From Verticiella sediminum (lineage in GTDB: Bacteria; Pseudomonadota; Gammaproteobacteria; Burkholderiales; Burkholderiaceae_B): DNA of 64,000 nucleotides. Below are positions 1-9,190 of the stretch, piece after piece. The first letter of the stretch is position 1. Each line of letters begins with the position of its first letter. The DNA is taken from contig NZ_VLTJ01000042.1 of assembly GCF_007558815.1 (NCBI RefSeq), positions 186,001 to 250,000 of the forward strand, read 5' to 3'. A model generated the notes under the pieces. It was given only the letters and a program-made list of their open reading frames with translations. It was not told the DNA's origin and searched no databases. The position numbers were made by a program, and so were the translations under genes.

Positions 1-1307
1 CGGCGGGCCTCGCCTACGAGGGCGAGAAGACCGTGTTCCACGGCTATGAGCTGCTCAACCGCGAGGCCCGGGTCCTGGCGCTGTATGCGGGCGGCACCCA
101 GGTCGATCGCCTGGAGCCCGGCCAGGAAGATGCGGTGGTGGTCCTGGATCACACGCCCTTCTACGCCGAATCGGGCGGCCAGCACGGCGACGCCGGCCTC
201 ATCAAGACCACGGGCGGCACCGTGTTCGCGGTCACCGACACGCAGAAGATCGTGGCCGACGTGTTCGGCCATCACGGCCAGGTTCAGGAAGGCGTGCTGC
301 GCGTGGGCGACACCGTCAGCGCCGAGGTCGACGCCGTGCGCCGCGCGCGCACCGTGCGCAACCACTCGGCCACCCACCTCATGCACAAGGCGCTGCGCCA
401 GGTGCTGGGCGAGCACGTGCAGCAGAAGGGCTCGCTGGTCGACGCCGACAAGACGCGCTTCGACTTCGCCCACGACGCACCGATGAGCGCGGACGAGATC
501 GCCCGCGTGGAAGACATCGTCAACGCCGAAGTGCTCGCCAACCAGCCCGTGCAGGCGCGCCTGATGCCCTACGACGACGCGGTCCAGGGCGGCGCGATGG
601 CCCTGTTCGGCGAGAAGTACGGCGACGAAGTGCGCGTGCTCGACATCGGCTTCTCGCGCGAGCTGTGCGGCGGCACCCACGTGCAGCGCACCGGCGACAT
701 CGGCCTCTTCAAGATCGTATCCGAAGGCGGCGTGGCGGCCGGCGTGCGCCGCGTCGAGGCGATCACCGGCGACAACGCCCTCGCCTGGGTGCGCAGGACG
801 GCAAGCACGCTGCAATCCGCGGCGAGCGCGCTCAAGACCCAGCCCGCCGAACTCCTGGGCCGCATCCAGCAGGTGCAGAGCGAGGTCAAGGCGCTCGAGA
901 AGGACCTGGCCCAGGCCCGCGACAAGCTCGCCGCCAGCGCGGGCAGCGACCTCGCCGGCCAGGCCGTGGACGTCGCCGGCGTGAAGGTGCTCGCCACCCG
1001 CATCGACGGCGTGGACGGCAAGGCGCTGCGCGGGCTGATCGACCAGTTGAAGGACAAGCTCGGCAGCGCCATCGTGCTGCTCGGCACCGCCGAAGGCGGC
1101 AAGGTCAGCCTGGCCGCCGGCGTCACCAAGGACCTGATCGGCAAGGTCAAGGCCGGCGAACTGGTCAACGTGGCTGCCCAGCAGGTCGGCGGCAAGGGCG
1201 GCGGCCGCCCGGACATGGCCATGGCGGGCGGCACCGACGCCGCGGCCCTGCCCCAGGCCATCCAGGCCGCCCAGGACTGGGTACGCACGCAACTGGGGGC
1301 GGCATGA
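1..1307 (+). CDS. alaS: Alanyl-tRNA synthetase, C-terminal part (5' end outside window)
   Basis: The reading frame is already open at base 3, so the gene starts upstream; about 434 residues, roughly the C-terminal half, are present. AlaRS charges tRNA-Ala in the cytosol and hydrolyses mischarged Ser/Gly. The second half of the zinc-binding editing domain is visible as [11 protein letters not shown] (HxxxH, about base 364) and ELCGGTH (CxxxH, about base 660). A coiled-coil stretch follows, then the DHHA1-type C-Ala domain ending with the conserved glycine-rich [15 protein letters not shown]. The N-terminal aminoacylation domain is not in the window. Identification is secure. Confidence 0.97.
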   Translation, partial: AGLAYEGEKTVFHGYELLNREARVLALYAGGTQVDRLEPGQEDAVVVLDHTPFYAESGGQHGDAGLIKTTGGTVFAVTDTQKIVADVFGHHGQVQEGVLRVGDTVSAEVDAVRRARTVRNHSATHLMHKALRQVLGEHVQQKGSLVDADKTRFDFAHDAPMSADEIARVEDIVNAEVLANQPVQARLMPYDDAVQGGAMALFGEKYGDEVRVLDIGFSRELCGGTHVQRTGDIGLFKIVSEGGVAAGVRRVEAITGDNALAWVRRTASTLQSAASALKTQPAELLGRIQQVQSEVKALEKDLAQARDKLAASAGSDLAGQAVDVAGVKVLATRIDGVDGKALRGLIDQLKDKLGSAIVLLGTAEGGKVSLAAGVTKDLIGKVKAGELVNVAAQQVGGKGGGRPDMAMAGGTDAAALPQAIQAAQDWVRTQLGAA

Positions 1308-1368
1308 TCCCTGCTGGTCGCGAGGCGAACCAGGCCGGCGCCCGGGCCCATGGTTACGGAGTGCGTCG

Positions 1369-1617
1369 ATGAGCCATGTCCAGCGTCCGCAAGCCGTCGC
1401 GCTCGACATCGACACGCGCGGGCTGACCTGCCCGCTGCCCATCCTGCGCGCCAAGAAGGCGCTGGCGGGGCTGGCGAGCGGCGACGTGCTGCGCGTGGTG
1501 TCCACCGACCCGCACTCCATGGCCGACTTCAAGGCGTTCTGCAAACAGACCGGCAACCCGTTGCTGCACCAGGAGGAAGGCGACGGGGAATACATCCACT
1601 ACCTGGCGCGGCGCTGA
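1369..1617 (+). CDS. TusA/SirA-family sulfurtransferase
   Basis: An 82-residue cytosolic protein of the TusA (SirA) fold. The hallmark CPxP motif is present as LTCPLPILRAKKAL near residue 21, whose cysteine carries persulfide sulfur in this family. Family roles include sulfur relay for tRNA 2-thiolation and molybdopterin or sulfur metabolism; which applies here cannot be told from sequence. It begins 61 bp after alaS, in the same direction, and may be cotranscribed with it. ATG start. Confidence 0.9.
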   Translation: MSHVQRPQAVALDIDTRGLTCPLPILRAKKALAGLASGDVLRVVSTDPHSMADFKAFCKQTGNPLLHQEEGDGEYIHYLARR

Positions 1618-1663
1618 AGCGGGCTCGACCGCCTGCGCGCCCGCCGCCGCAGCATAGAGAGCC

Positions 1664-2290
1664 ATGGCGCAATACTTCTCCGTCCATCCCTTCAACCCGC
1701 AACCGCGCCTGCTGCGACAGGCCGCCCAACTGCTCGGCAAGAGCGGCCTGGTCGCGATCCCGACCGACTCGTCCTATGCGGTGGTCGCCGCGCTCGACGA
1801 CAAGCGCGCGGCCGAAGCCCTGCGCCGCCTGCGCGGCGTCGACGAGCGCCACCACCTCACCCTGCTGGTGGCCGACCTCTCCGAGATCGGCCAGCTCGCG
1901 CGGGTCGACAACAAGCAGTACCGGCTGCTGAAGGCCGCCATGCCAGGCGCCTTCACCTTCATCATGCAGGCCACGCACGAAGTGCCGCGCCGGCTCTCGC
2001 ATCCTTCGCGCAAGACCATCGGCGTGCGCATGCCCGACCATCCCGTGGTGCGCGAACTGCTCAAGGAAACCGGGCCCCTGCTCTCGAGCACCCTGATTCC
2101 ACCCGGCGAGACCGAAGCCCTCAACGACCCGGTCGAGATCCGCGCCCGCTTCGAGCACGAACTGGCCGCCGTGATCGAGGGCGGCCCCTGTCCGAACCGC
2201 TCGACCACGGTGGTCGACCTGACCGGGCCCGCGCCGGAAGTGCTGCGCCTGGGACGGGGTGATCCCAAGCTGATCGGGATCGAAGGGTAG
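1664..2290 (+). CDS. yciO: YciO/YrdC/Sua5-family putative L-threonylcarbamoyladenylate synthase
   Basis: A 208-residue single-domain YrdC-fold protein; its length and the N-terminus (MAQYFSVHPFNPQ) match the YciO branch rather than TsaC or Sua5. The TsaC relatives make threonylcarbamoyl-AMP for the t6A37 modification of tRNA; YciO activity in vivo is less certain. The nucleotide-binding segments AIPTDSSYAVV near residue 34 and the conserved PGAFTFIM and RKTIGVRMP are present. The C-terminal 40 codons have a diverged gap-free partner at 10144-10263, on the far side of the catabolic cassette. Confidence 0.9.
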   Translation: MAQYFSVHPFNPQPRLLRQAAQLLGKSGLVAIPTDSSYAVVAALDDKRAAEALRRLRGVDERHHLTLLVADLSEIGQLARVDNKQYRLLKAAMPGAFTFIMQATHEVPRRLSHPSRKTIGVRMPDHPVVRELLKETGPLLSSTLIPPGETEALNDPVEIRARFEHELAAVIEGGPCPNRSTTVVDLTGPAPEVLRLGRGDPKLIGIEG

Positions 2291-2306
2291 CGGCGGCGCG
2301 CAGCCC

Positions 2307-2840
2307 ATGGCCCGGCAAGAACACGCGCAACGCCTGCGGAAGGCTGCGCCGATCGACCTTCAGTGGCGCTACGCCCTGGACGTCTATGCGCGGCCGGGAG
2401 TCGCCCCCGCCTGCTTGCTGCTCCAGGATCGCCTGGGTGTGGACGTTACCGTACTGCTCCACCTGGCCTACGCGGCGTCGACGCGCGGGAACCCCGCGGA
2501 CGAAGACCGGCTTGCCGCGGCCGACGCCACGGTGCGGTCCTGGCGTGATTCCGTGATCGCGCCGCTGCGCGCCGCGCGGCGCGCCATCTTGCGCGACGAC
2601 CCCGCAACGAGCAGTCTGCGCGATCGCGTCAAGGACGCCGAGCTGCAGGCCGAGCGGCACGCCCTGGCCCTGCTGGGCGAGTCTCTGGCCTCGGCGGACC
2701 CTGTGGCCGCCCCGTCCCAGACCGTCTCGGTGCGCTGCGTTGGCGCCTACTACGCCCGGCAGAACGGCCACGACCCGGCGCTGCTGGACGCGCCGGAAAT
2801 CGCCGCAGCCATCGGCCTGCTGGAACGAACCCTGCCTTGA
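2307..2840 (+). CDS. TIGR02444-family protein
   Basis: A 177-residue protein with the family signature of an N-terminal W-x-x-A-L-D-x-Y followed by GVAPACLLLQDRLGVDV. TIGR02444 proteins are small, soluble and of unknown function, usually about 150-180 residues. The gene begins 17 bp after yciO and runs convergently with the GntR-type gene, whose stop codon is 1 bp away. No signal peptide or membrane segment is evident. Confidence 0.75.
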   Translation: MARQEHAQRLRKAAPIDLQWRYALDVYARPGVAPACLLLQDRLGVDVTVLLHLAYAASTRGNPADEDRLAAADATVRSWRDSVIAPLRAARRAILRDDPATSSLRDRVKDAELQAERHALALLGESLASADPVAAPSQTVSVRCVGAYYARQNGHDPALLDAPEIAAAIGLLERTLP

Positions 2841-2841
2841 A

Positions 2842-3621
2842 TCAGGTGCTGCGCAGCTTCTGCACGTAGCGAAAACGGTCTGCGGGATAGAGACTGAAGG
2901 TGCAATAGAGCACGCCCTCGGTACGCGAGATGAAGCGGTGCAGCACACGCAGCGCTGGCATCAGCGGCCGGGCATCCAGCTTCGCGGCGATGTCGGCGGG
3001 CAGCTCGGTCGCCCCTATCTCCTGGTCGATGTCGTCGAAGGACACACCGAAACGCTTGGCGATCAGCTCGTAGACGGGGCCGGGCTTCTGGCCGACTTTC
3101 GGGATGACCGACTTGAATCGGGGACGCAGAAAGTATTCCGTCCATGAAACCGGCAACTGGCCGTGCTCCGGCGTGCGCACGGCTTGCAGCCGCACCCAGC
3201 GTTCGCCGACCGCGCAACCAAGCTCCTGCGCCAGATCGCGCGAGGCGATGACGTCCTCGCGCTTCAGCACCCGGACCTGCGTGGAATCCAGGAACTTGAG
3301 CAGCTCGGACAGACTGCCCACGGACACCGCGTAGTTGGCCCGGCGCGCGGCCGCCGTCACGACCGTGCCGATACGCGCTCTGCGCGATATCACACCATCC
3401 GCCTCGAGCTCGGCAAGCGCAGCGCGCACGGTGAACCGGCTTACTTGAAAGCGCTCGCATAGCTCGGCCTCGGTCGGCAGACGCTCGCCGACAGCCCACT
3501 GGCCCTCCTGAATTTCGCTGAGCAGTTCCCGAACGATCAACTGATAGGCCGGTGTTCGGGTGGTGCGGGCAGGTTCGCCCCCATCCCCTGCGACGCGCCG
3601 CGGACTGGCAGAAATTTTCAT
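2842..3621 (-). CDS. GntR-family (HutC/UTRA) transcriptional regulator
   Basis: An N-terminal winged helix with the GntR pattern (ERLPTEAELCERFQVSRFTV, then AALAELEADGVISRR) is followed by a UTRA-type ligand-binding domain of about 150 residues (WTEYFLRPRF, VYELIAKRFGV). Such proteins are usually repressors released by a pathway metabolite. The gene is divergent from the ubiD operon, so it is the likely local regulator. An ATG at 3621 is preferred; a GTG at 3639 is in frame, but the AGGAGG at 3642-3647 sits only 2 nt before it, so the start is uncertain. Confidence 0.88.
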   Translation of the reverse strand: MKISASPRRVAGDGGEPARTTRTPAYQLIVRELLSEIQEGQWAVGERLPTEAELCERFQVSRFTVRAALAELEADGVISRRARIGTVVTAAARRANYAVSVGSLSELLKFLDSTQVRVLKREDVIASRDLAQELGCAVGERWVRLQAVRTPEHGQLPVSWTEYFLRPRFKSVIPKVGQKPGPVYELIAKRFGVSFDDIDQEIGATELPADIAAKLDARPLMPALRVLHRFISRTEGVLYCTFSLYPADRFRYVQKLRST

Positions 3622-3649
3622 GGCGAAAGTGTACTTCACCGCCTCCTGC

Positions 3650-3677
3650 TTGACATTGCTCCGGACGAGTTTATAGT
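3650..3677 (+). promoter_or_regulatory. Sigma-70 promoter of the ubiD operon
   Basis: A -35 TTGACA (3650-3655), a 16-bp spacer and a -10 TATAGT (3672-3677) lie about 40 bp before the GTG start of ubiD. This is one of the few near-consensus promoters in the window. The candidate operator overlaps the -10 element. Confidence 0.7.
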
Positions 3678-3705
3678 ACGGACAATTAATAGAAATACGT
3701 ACAAT
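3674..3705 (+). promoter_or_regulatory. Candidate GntR-type operator (two direct repeats)
   Basis: TAGTACGGACAAT (3674-3686) and AAATACGTACAAT (3693-3705) are 10/13 identical and offset by 19 bp, close to two helical turns. The first overlaps the -10 box and the second lies in the untranslated leader, an arrangement suited to repression by the divergent regulator. Inferred; no binding data. Confidence 0.5.
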
Positions 3706-3716
3706 AGGAGACCCCC

Positions 3717-5189
3717 GTGAAAGACGTCCTCAGTCTGTCCGCCGCCGTGGCGCAAGCCCAGGCCCATGATGATCTGCTGCGCATCGAGCGTGAGGCCGAC
3801 CCCCATCTCGAAGTTGCCGCGGTCGCCCGCGCGGCCGATGCGGGTCCGGTCCTGCTGTTCGAACGGCTCCGTGGCCGGGACCACCAGCGCATCGTGACCA
3901 ACATCTTCAGCGACCGGCAGCGCATTGCGCGCTGGTGCGGGGTCGGCAGCCACGACCTGCCGCGCCACCTTGCCGACGCAGCGCTCAATCCGGTGCCCTC
4001 GCGCGAGGTCGACGATGCGCCCAGTCAAGCGCACGTGCTCGTCAACGACATCGACCTCTTTCGCACCTTGCCGCTCGCGCTGCAAACGGGGGAGGACGCC
4101 GGGCCCGTGATCACGGGCGGGCTGGCTCTCGTGCGCGACCCGGACACGGGGGCGTTCAACGGTTCGTACCACCGGATGCGCGTACTCGGCCCGGACCGTA
4201 CGTGCATCACGATCCAGGCCGGCCGGCATCTGCTGGAAATCGCACGCAAGCTGCGCACGCGCGGCGAACGACGGATTCCGATCAGCGTGAACATCGGGGC
4301 GGGGCCCGCCGTCCTGCTGGCCTGCTCGGGAAGCACGCAGCAGACGCTCACCCCTTTCGGCTATGACGAACTGGGCATGGCCGGCGCGCTGCAGGAAAGA
4401 CCCGTCGAGATCGTGAAGTGCCGCAGCCAGGAACACGCGTGGGCGCTGGCTGAAGCCGAATACGTGCTGGAGGGCTACATCGACACCGACCGTCTGGTCT
4501 CCGAGGAGGACTCCGGGCAGGACGGCGAGAAAGGGATGATGCCGGAAGCCGCCGGCTACATGGGGCGCGCATGGAAGGTCTGGCAATTCAATGTGACTGC
4601 CATCACGCATCGCCGCGATCCGGTCTACTGGTTCCCGCTCGCGATCAACGCCGAAACCACCAATCTGATGGCCCTGCCTGCCGAAGCCTCGGTGTTCGAT
4701 GCGTGCCGGCGCATCAGCCCTCGGCTGTTCGATACCTGCCACGTCCTGCAGGCCATGCGCGGTTGCCTGGGCGTGGTGATCCGCATCCGGCGCAAGAGCT
4801 TTCGCGACGAAGGACTGCAGAACAATCTTGCTTTCGGCGCGCTTTCGGCGCACTCCGATCTGGGTTGGGTCATCGCCGTGGACCACGATATCGACCTGAG
4901 CAATGCCGACGAGGTGCTGTGGGCGCTCATCACGCGGGCGGACATGCGCGAGGGACTCATGCTCTCGCCTCGCGCCAAGGTGAGCGGCATGCTGGCCGAA
5001 GGCGATGCGGCAGGTACGGGTCGCAAGGTCTACATCGACGCAACCGCACCGTTCCATCGCGCCGAACGCTACCAGCGCGGCCGTTTCGAGAGCGTCGATC
5101 TCGCCGAATGGCTGGGCGCGGCAGGCGTGCAGCGGCTGCGCGCGCGCCAGCCCGACTATCTCAAATCGCTGCTCGCCCGCGGCTACTGA
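3717..5189 (+). CDS. UbiD-family prenyl-FMN-dependent (de)carboxylase
   Basis: A 490-residue protein of normal UbiD length. UbiD enzymes use prenylated FMN to decarboxylate, or reversibly carboxylate, aromatic and alpha,beta-unsaturated acids. Family blocks seen are FNGSYHRMRVLGPDR near residue 143, the glutamate-rich active-site region AEAEYVLEGYID near 250, and the C-terminal KVYIDATAP. GTG start at 3717 with TAGGAG 6 nt upstream. It heads an operon that carries its own ubiX, so it is probably catabolic rather than the ubiquinone-pathway UbiD. Substrate unknown; 4-hydroxybenzoate, gallate and vanillate-type decarboxylases are all possible relatives. Confidence 0.88.
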   Translation: MKDVLSLSAAVAQAQAHDDLLRIEREADPHLEVAAVARAADAGPVLLFERLRGRDHQRIVTNIFSDRQRIARWCGVGSHDLPRHLADAALNPVPSREVDDAPSQAHVLVNDIDLFRTLPLALQTGEDAGPVITGGLALVRDPDTGAFNGSYHRMRVLGPDRTCITIQAGRHLLEIARKLRTRGERRIPISVNIGAGPAVLLACSGSTQQTLTPFGYDELGMAGALQERPVEIVKCRSQEHAWALAEAEYVLEGYIDTDRLVSEEDSGQDGEKGMMPEAAGYMGRAWKVWQFNVTAITHRRDPVYWFPLAINAETTNLMALPAEASVFDACRRISPRLFDTCHVLQAMRGCLGVVIRIRRKSFRDEGLQNNLAFGALSAHSDLGWVIAVDHDIDLSNADEVLWALITRADMREGLMLSPRAKVSGMLAEGDAAGTGRKVYIDATAPFHRAERYQRGRFESVDLAEWLGAAGVQRLRARQPDYLKSLLARGY

Positions 5190-5215
5190 ACCCCTTCTCG
5201 CACAAAGGCCCTCTC

Positions 5216-5635
5216 ATGAGTGATCCCTCGAATTCCGCCAAGCCCTTCAACTGGGCGAAGTTCCAGGCCCATCTGGGCTACACCGACGAACAAATGGCCG
5301 AGTTTCGCGCGGACGAGCGGCGACGCAAGGCCGCCGAAGCCATTCCCGCGGCGAACCGCCGCACCATCGTCGCCACCGTGGTGTCCAGCCACGGCTGCAC
5401 CGCCGGCTTCAAGGTGGGCGACACCGTGGAGGTGAGCGGTGCGGGGGTGGTGAAGTCGTGCAATGTCTGTATCTACGCGGTGGCGCCCATGACCATCCAT
5501 GCCGCCATGGCGCACGACCGCATCGCCGAAGGGCTCGATCCCAACGGCATGTGGTTCAACACCTTCAGTTGCCAGGACGGCGGATTCTGCAACGGAAGCT
5601 GGGGCCAGGTGTGTTTCAAGGTGAGCGTCGAATGA
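5216..5635 (+). CDS. TIGR04076-like small cysteine-rich protein
   Basis: A 139-residue soluble protein. The central block HGCTAGFKVGD, then CNVCIYAVAP, and the C-terminal FSCQDGGFC with GWxxVCFKV-like ending resemble the TIGR04076 family, which has no assigned function. Five or more cysteines are clustered in the conserved part, so metal or cofactor binding is possible but unproven. Its stop overlaps the ubiX start (ATGA), implying translational coupling and a role linked to the UbiD/UbiX chemistry. ATG chosen because it directly follows ubiD by 26 bp. Confidence 0.65.
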   Translation: MSDPSNSAKPFNWAKFQAHLGYTDEQMAEFRADERRRKAAEAIPAANRRTIVATVVSSHGCTAGFKVGDTVEVSGAGVVKSCNVCIYAVAPMTIHAAMAHDRIAEGLDPNGMWFNTFSCQDGGFCNGSWGQVCFKVSVE

Positions 5636-6279
5636 GCGCATCCGACACGAAACGGCGGCGCGTGGTCGTCGCCCTCACGGGCGCCAGCGGAAGCGCGTAT
5701 GGCATCCGCCTTCTGGAAATGCTGCGGGAGGTGCCCGACGTCGAGACGCACCTGATCGTGAGTCGCTCCGCTCGCCAGACCTTGCAGTTGGAAACCGACG
5801 TTCCGATCGAGCAGCTCGAGGCCAGCGCCGACGTCGTCCATGCCAGCCAGGACATCGGTGCCGCGGTCTCTTCGGGGTCGTTCCGGGTGCACGCCATGGT
5901 CGTGGCTCCGTGCTCGATCAAGACCATGTCCAATCTGGCCTGGGGCAACACCGGCGAGCTGATCGCACGCGCGGCGGACGTCGCCCTCAAGGAGCGGCGC
6001 CGAGTCGTGCTCATGCTGCGCGAGACCCCCCTGCATGCCGGACACATCGAGAGCATGCTGCGCGTGACCCAGGCCGGCGCCATCGTTTTCCCCCCCGTGC
6101 CCGCGTTCTACAACCGGCCCCGGACCGTGGCCGACATCGTCGATCACAGCGTGATGCGGTGCCTGGACCTGATAGACGTCGAGTGCGAAGCCGCGCCCCG
6201 CTGGACCGAAACCAGCCGCCGACTGCTCTCCAGCGCAACGCGCCCCGCTCCCCAACCCTTCACGGTGGCTTGCCCATGA
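5632..6279 (+). CDS. ubiX: UbiX-family flavin prenyltransferase
   Basis: A 215-residue flavoprotein. The N-terminal VVVALTGASGSAYGIRLLE is the classic UbiX/Pad1 FMN-binding start, and VVAPCSIKTMSNLAWG with RRVVLMLRETPLHAGHIE are the other signatures. It prenylates FMN with dimethylallyl phosphate to give the prFMN cofactor used by UbiD enzymes. Overlap with the genes on both sides (ATGA on each side) shows that this copy is dedicated to the operon. The chromosomal copy for ubiquinone synthesis is probably elsewhere. Confidence 0.93.
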   Translation: MSASDTKRRRVVVALTGASGSAYGIRLLEMLREVPDVETHLIVSRSARQTLQLETDVPIEQLEASADVVHASQDIGAAVSSGSFRVHAMVVAPCSIKTMSNLAWGNTGELIARAADVALKERRRVVLMLRETPLHAGHIESMLRVTQAGAIVFPPVPAFYNRPRTVADIVDHSVMRCLDLIDVECEAAPRWTETSRRLLSSATRPAPQPFTVACP

Positions 6280-7067
6280 ATACCGCGCTTTCCTTGTCCG
6301 AGCATGGCGCGATCGTCGATCGCATTCAGCGCCACCTGCGCCTGCGCACACTACCGCTTGCGCTGCAGCTCTTCGAAACCGTGGACGCGATGGCCCGGGT
6401 GCCGGGTATACGCTGGCCTGCCGCCGGAGTGCGGTTCTCGATGTGCCAGCTCGTGGGCCAGGCGCGATGGCTCGGGTGGACACTCGGCGCCACACACGAG
6501 AACGTGGCCGCCGACAGCAACTGCGGCGGCGTCATGGGACTCAACGCGCCGGCCACGAAATACCTCGACGGCAGCATGTTCCACGGCGTCTGGTTCGCAA
6601 CGGTCGAAGCTTCTCGGCAACACCAGGCGCAGATGCCGCGGGTTCCCCACGGCAGGTACGTCGGCGTCGTCCTGGCGCCGTTGGCCAGCAACCGTCTGAG
6701 CGCTCCCGATGCCGTGCTCGTCTACGCCACGCCCGGGCAGATGATCCTGCTCATCAATGCCCTGCAGCATCGCAACTACGTTCGCTATCAATTCTCGACG
6801 ACGGGCGAGACCGCCTGTGCCGACAGTTGGGGCGCCGGGCTGCTCACCCGCGAGCCCAGCATGTCGCTGCCCTGCTTCGCCGAACGCCGTTTCGGCGGGG
6901 TGCAGGACGACGAGCTGCTGATCGCGCTGCAGGTCTCCCATCTGGAGGAGATCGCCGACGGGCTCGATTGGCTGGCGGGACATGGCATCCGCTATCCGAT
7001 CGCCCCCTACGGCATGCAGTGCGATCCCGCCATAGCGTTCCAGGCCAGCTACGCGGGGAAGCTCTGA
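6276..7067 (+). CDS. DUF169-family protein
   Basis: A 263-residue protein with the DUF169 pattern: FSMCQLVGQAR near residue 53, DSNCGGVMGL near 84, and a C-terminal RFGGVQDDELLIALQ. DUF169 has no defined biochemical role; two conserved cysteines stand out. It overlaps ubiX by ATGA and the next gene by 1 bp, so its product is probably needed with the UbiD enzyme, perhaps in cofactor or substrate handling. That link is inference from context only. Confidence 0.75.
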   Translation: MNTALSLSEHGAIVDRIQRHLRLRTLPLALQLFETVDAMARVPGIRWPAAGVRFSMCQLVGQARWLGWTLGATHENVAADSNCGGVMGLNAPATKYLDGSMFHGVWFATVEASRQHQAQMPRVPHGRYVGVVLAPLASNRLSAPDAVLVYATPGQMILLINALQHRNYVRYQFSTTGETACADSWGAGLLTREPSMSLPCFAERRFGGVQDDELLIALQVSHLEEIADGLDWLAGHGIRYPIAPYGMQCDPAIAFQASYAGKL

Positions 7068-9190
7068 TGATGCCCACAGTCTCCTCGTCGCTGGATTCGC
7101 TGTTCACGCCGCGCTCCATCGCTTTCATCGGGCTGTCCGAACGCGCCCACGCGCCCGCCACGCGCGGCCTGCGCCACTGCCGCCGACTCGGCTTCGAGGG
7201 CCCGATGTTCGGCATCAATCCGCGGCATGCCAGCCTGCACGGGCTGCCGTGCCATGCGTCGCTCGCGGCGCTGGACCAGCCGGTGGATCTGGCCGTCGTG
7301 GCGCTCGACGCGGCCGCGAGCCTGGACGCCGTGGCCGAGTGCGTCGAACACGGCGTCGGCTCCGTCATGGTCTGCAGCGCTGGTTGGGGCGAAGCCGGCC
7401 CGCAGGGGCAGGCACGCTCCGAGGCGCTCGCCAGGCTGCTGCGCCAAGGCGACACCCGCCTGCTCGGCCCGAACTGCATCGGCGTCGGCAATGCCGCCGC
7501 GGGCCTGTGCATGGCCTACAACAGCTCGTTCGAGCACTTCGCCTTCCGCCACCGTTGGCCGGTGGGCATGGTTTGCCAGAGCGGCGCCATGCTGGGCGGC
7601 ATGCTGCTCAACGCCGAAGACTCGGGCTTCGGCGTCGAAGCATTCGTCCATGTCGGCAACGGGCTGGACCTGTCGCTTGAAGAGGCCGCGGCCCATCTGC
7701 TGGCTCGCGACGACATCCATGCGCTGGCGCTGATGATCGAGGGCCTGAGCCCGGGCGGCGGTTTCGAAGCGCTGGCGCTGCAAGCGCGCGACGCCGGCAA
7801 GCGCATCGCGGTGTTCAAGGCTGGGCGATCGGACGCGGGCCGCGTCGCGGTGGCCTCGCATACGGGGGCGCTTGCCGGCTCGGACGATTTGTTCGATGCC
7901 TTCTGCGACGAGCTCGGCGTGCTGCGCGTGCGGGAGCCGGAGGATCTGCTGCCGGCCGCAGGCATGCTCTCGCGCTGGCGCCGGCCGCGCGGACGCGGCG
8001 TGCTGGTGTGCTCGCTGTCGGGCGGTGCGGCCTCCGTGCTGGCCGACGAGCTTTCCGACCAGATGCTCGAACTGCCCGGGCTCGATGCACGGACCATCGA
8101 TGCCTGCGAGGCGCTCGCGCCCAGGCTGCTGCATGCACACAATCCATTGGACGTAGGCAGCACTGTGTTTTCCGACCCGGGCATTGCGGGCCGCGCCCTG
8201 GCGCTGGCCTGCGCCGATCCGGCGATCGACGCGGCGTGCTGGGTCGGCGTGGGCGCCCCGCGCGACGAACGCTCGTCGGCCCTGCTCGAGGACGCTGTTG
8301 CCCGCCTGGCCGCCAGCAACAAGCCGGCGGTGATCGTCGCCCTGTCGGGCCATGGACAGGAAGCGGGATTCGCAGCCGCTCGCGCGGCCGGCATCCCGGT
8401 AGCGCGCAGCCTGCACGCCGCCGCTGTGCTGTTGTCGGCTGCACTGCACACGGCGCCTTCGGCGCCGCCGGCACAGCCCGCCTCCGCCGAGCCTCCGGGG
8501 CCCGCTCCCTTGCCGGAGCAGGAAGCCCGTGCGCTGCTGCGCTCGCACGGACTGCCCATGCTGATCACCGAGTGGGCGGAGACACCGGACGAAGCCGAGC
8601 GCTGCGCCCGGGGAATGCCGGCACCTGTCGTGCTCAAAGGCATGGTTCCGGGCATAGCACACAAGACGGAAGCCGGTCTGGTGGCGCTGGAACTGCGCAC
8701 GGCCGAAGCGGTGGGACGAGCCGCGCGGGCCATGCTTGCACGACATCCGACCCTGACAGGGTTTTCAGTCGAGCGCATGGTGTCGGGCGGCATCGAGACC
8801 ATGGTCGGCGTGCGCAACGACCCGCAGTTGGGACCGATGCTGGCGTTCGGCCTTGGCGGCATCGGCGTCGAAGTGCTGCGCGACATCGCATTCCGGCGTT
8901 GCCCGCTGGACCGGGCGGGCGCGCTCGGCCTGATCAAGCAAACACGTGCCGGCAGGCTGCTGCACGGTTTTCGCGGCAAACCCGCGGCCGACGTCGACGC
9001 GCTCGCCGAAGCGCTGATCGCCCTGTCTCGCTTCGCGCATTTGCATCGCGACGTGATCGCCGAGGTCGAGATCAATCCCCTGATCGTGCTGGAGACCGGT
9101 CACGGCGTCCACGCGGTCGATGCTCTAGTGGTGCGCCAAGACACCACCGCCCCCACACCAAGGAGACACTCATGCAACGACGCCAGCTGA
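7067..9190 (+). CDS. ADP-forming acyl-CoA synthetase (acetate--CoA ligase family)
   Basis: A 707-residue fused alpha-beta NDP-forming acyl-CoA synthetase. The order is a CoA-binding Rossmann domain (SIAFIGLSERA at about 16, GPNCIGVGNAAAG near 138), then succinyl-CoA-synthetase-like domains with the phospho-histidine segment ASHTGALAGSDD near 265. A C-terminal ATP-grasp domain follows from about 480 (VLKGMVPGIAHKTEAGLV, AEVEINPLIVLE). It converts an acid, CoA and ATP to acyl-CoA, ADP and Pi, or the reverse. In this operon it probably activates a product or substrate of the UbiD step. It overlaps the next gene by 19 bp. Confidence 0.88.
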   Translation: MMPTVSSSLDSLFTPRSIAFIGLSERAHAPATRGLRHCRRLGFEGPMFGINPRHASLHGLPCHASLAALDQPVDLAVVALDAAASLDAVAECVEHGVGSVMVCSAGWGEAGPQGQARSEALARLLRQGDTRLLGPNCIGVGNAAAGLCMAYNSSFEHFAFRHRWPVGMVCQSGAMLGGMLLNAEDSGFGVEAFVHVGNGLDLSLEEAAAHLLARDDIHALALMIEGLSPGGGFEALALQARDAGKRIAVFKAGRSDAGRVAVASHTGALAGSDDLFDAFCDELGVLRVREPEDLLPAAGMLSRWRRPRGRGVLVCSLSGGAASVLADELSDQMLELPGLDARTIDACEALAPRLLHAHNPLDVGSTVFSDPGIAGRALALACADPAIDAACWVGVGAPRDERSSALLEDAVARLAASNKPAVIVALSGHGQEAGFAAARAAGIPVARSLHAAAVLLSAALHTAPSAPPAQPASAEPPGPAPLPEQEARALLRSHGLPMLITEWAETPDEAERCARGMPAPVVLKGMVPGIAHKTEAGLVALELRTAEAVGRAARAMLARHPTLTGFSVERMVSGGIETMVGVRNDPQLGPMLAFGLGGIGVEVLRDIAFRRCPLDRAGALGLIKQTRAGRLLHGFRGKPAADVDALAEALIALSRFAHLHRDVIAEVEINPLIVLETGHGVHAVDALVVRQDTTAPTPRRHSCNDAS

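Noticed and set aside
3636-5057. 473-codon minus-strand ORF opposite ubiD
   Set aside because: No recognisable domain and it covers the mapped promoter and operator of ubiD.
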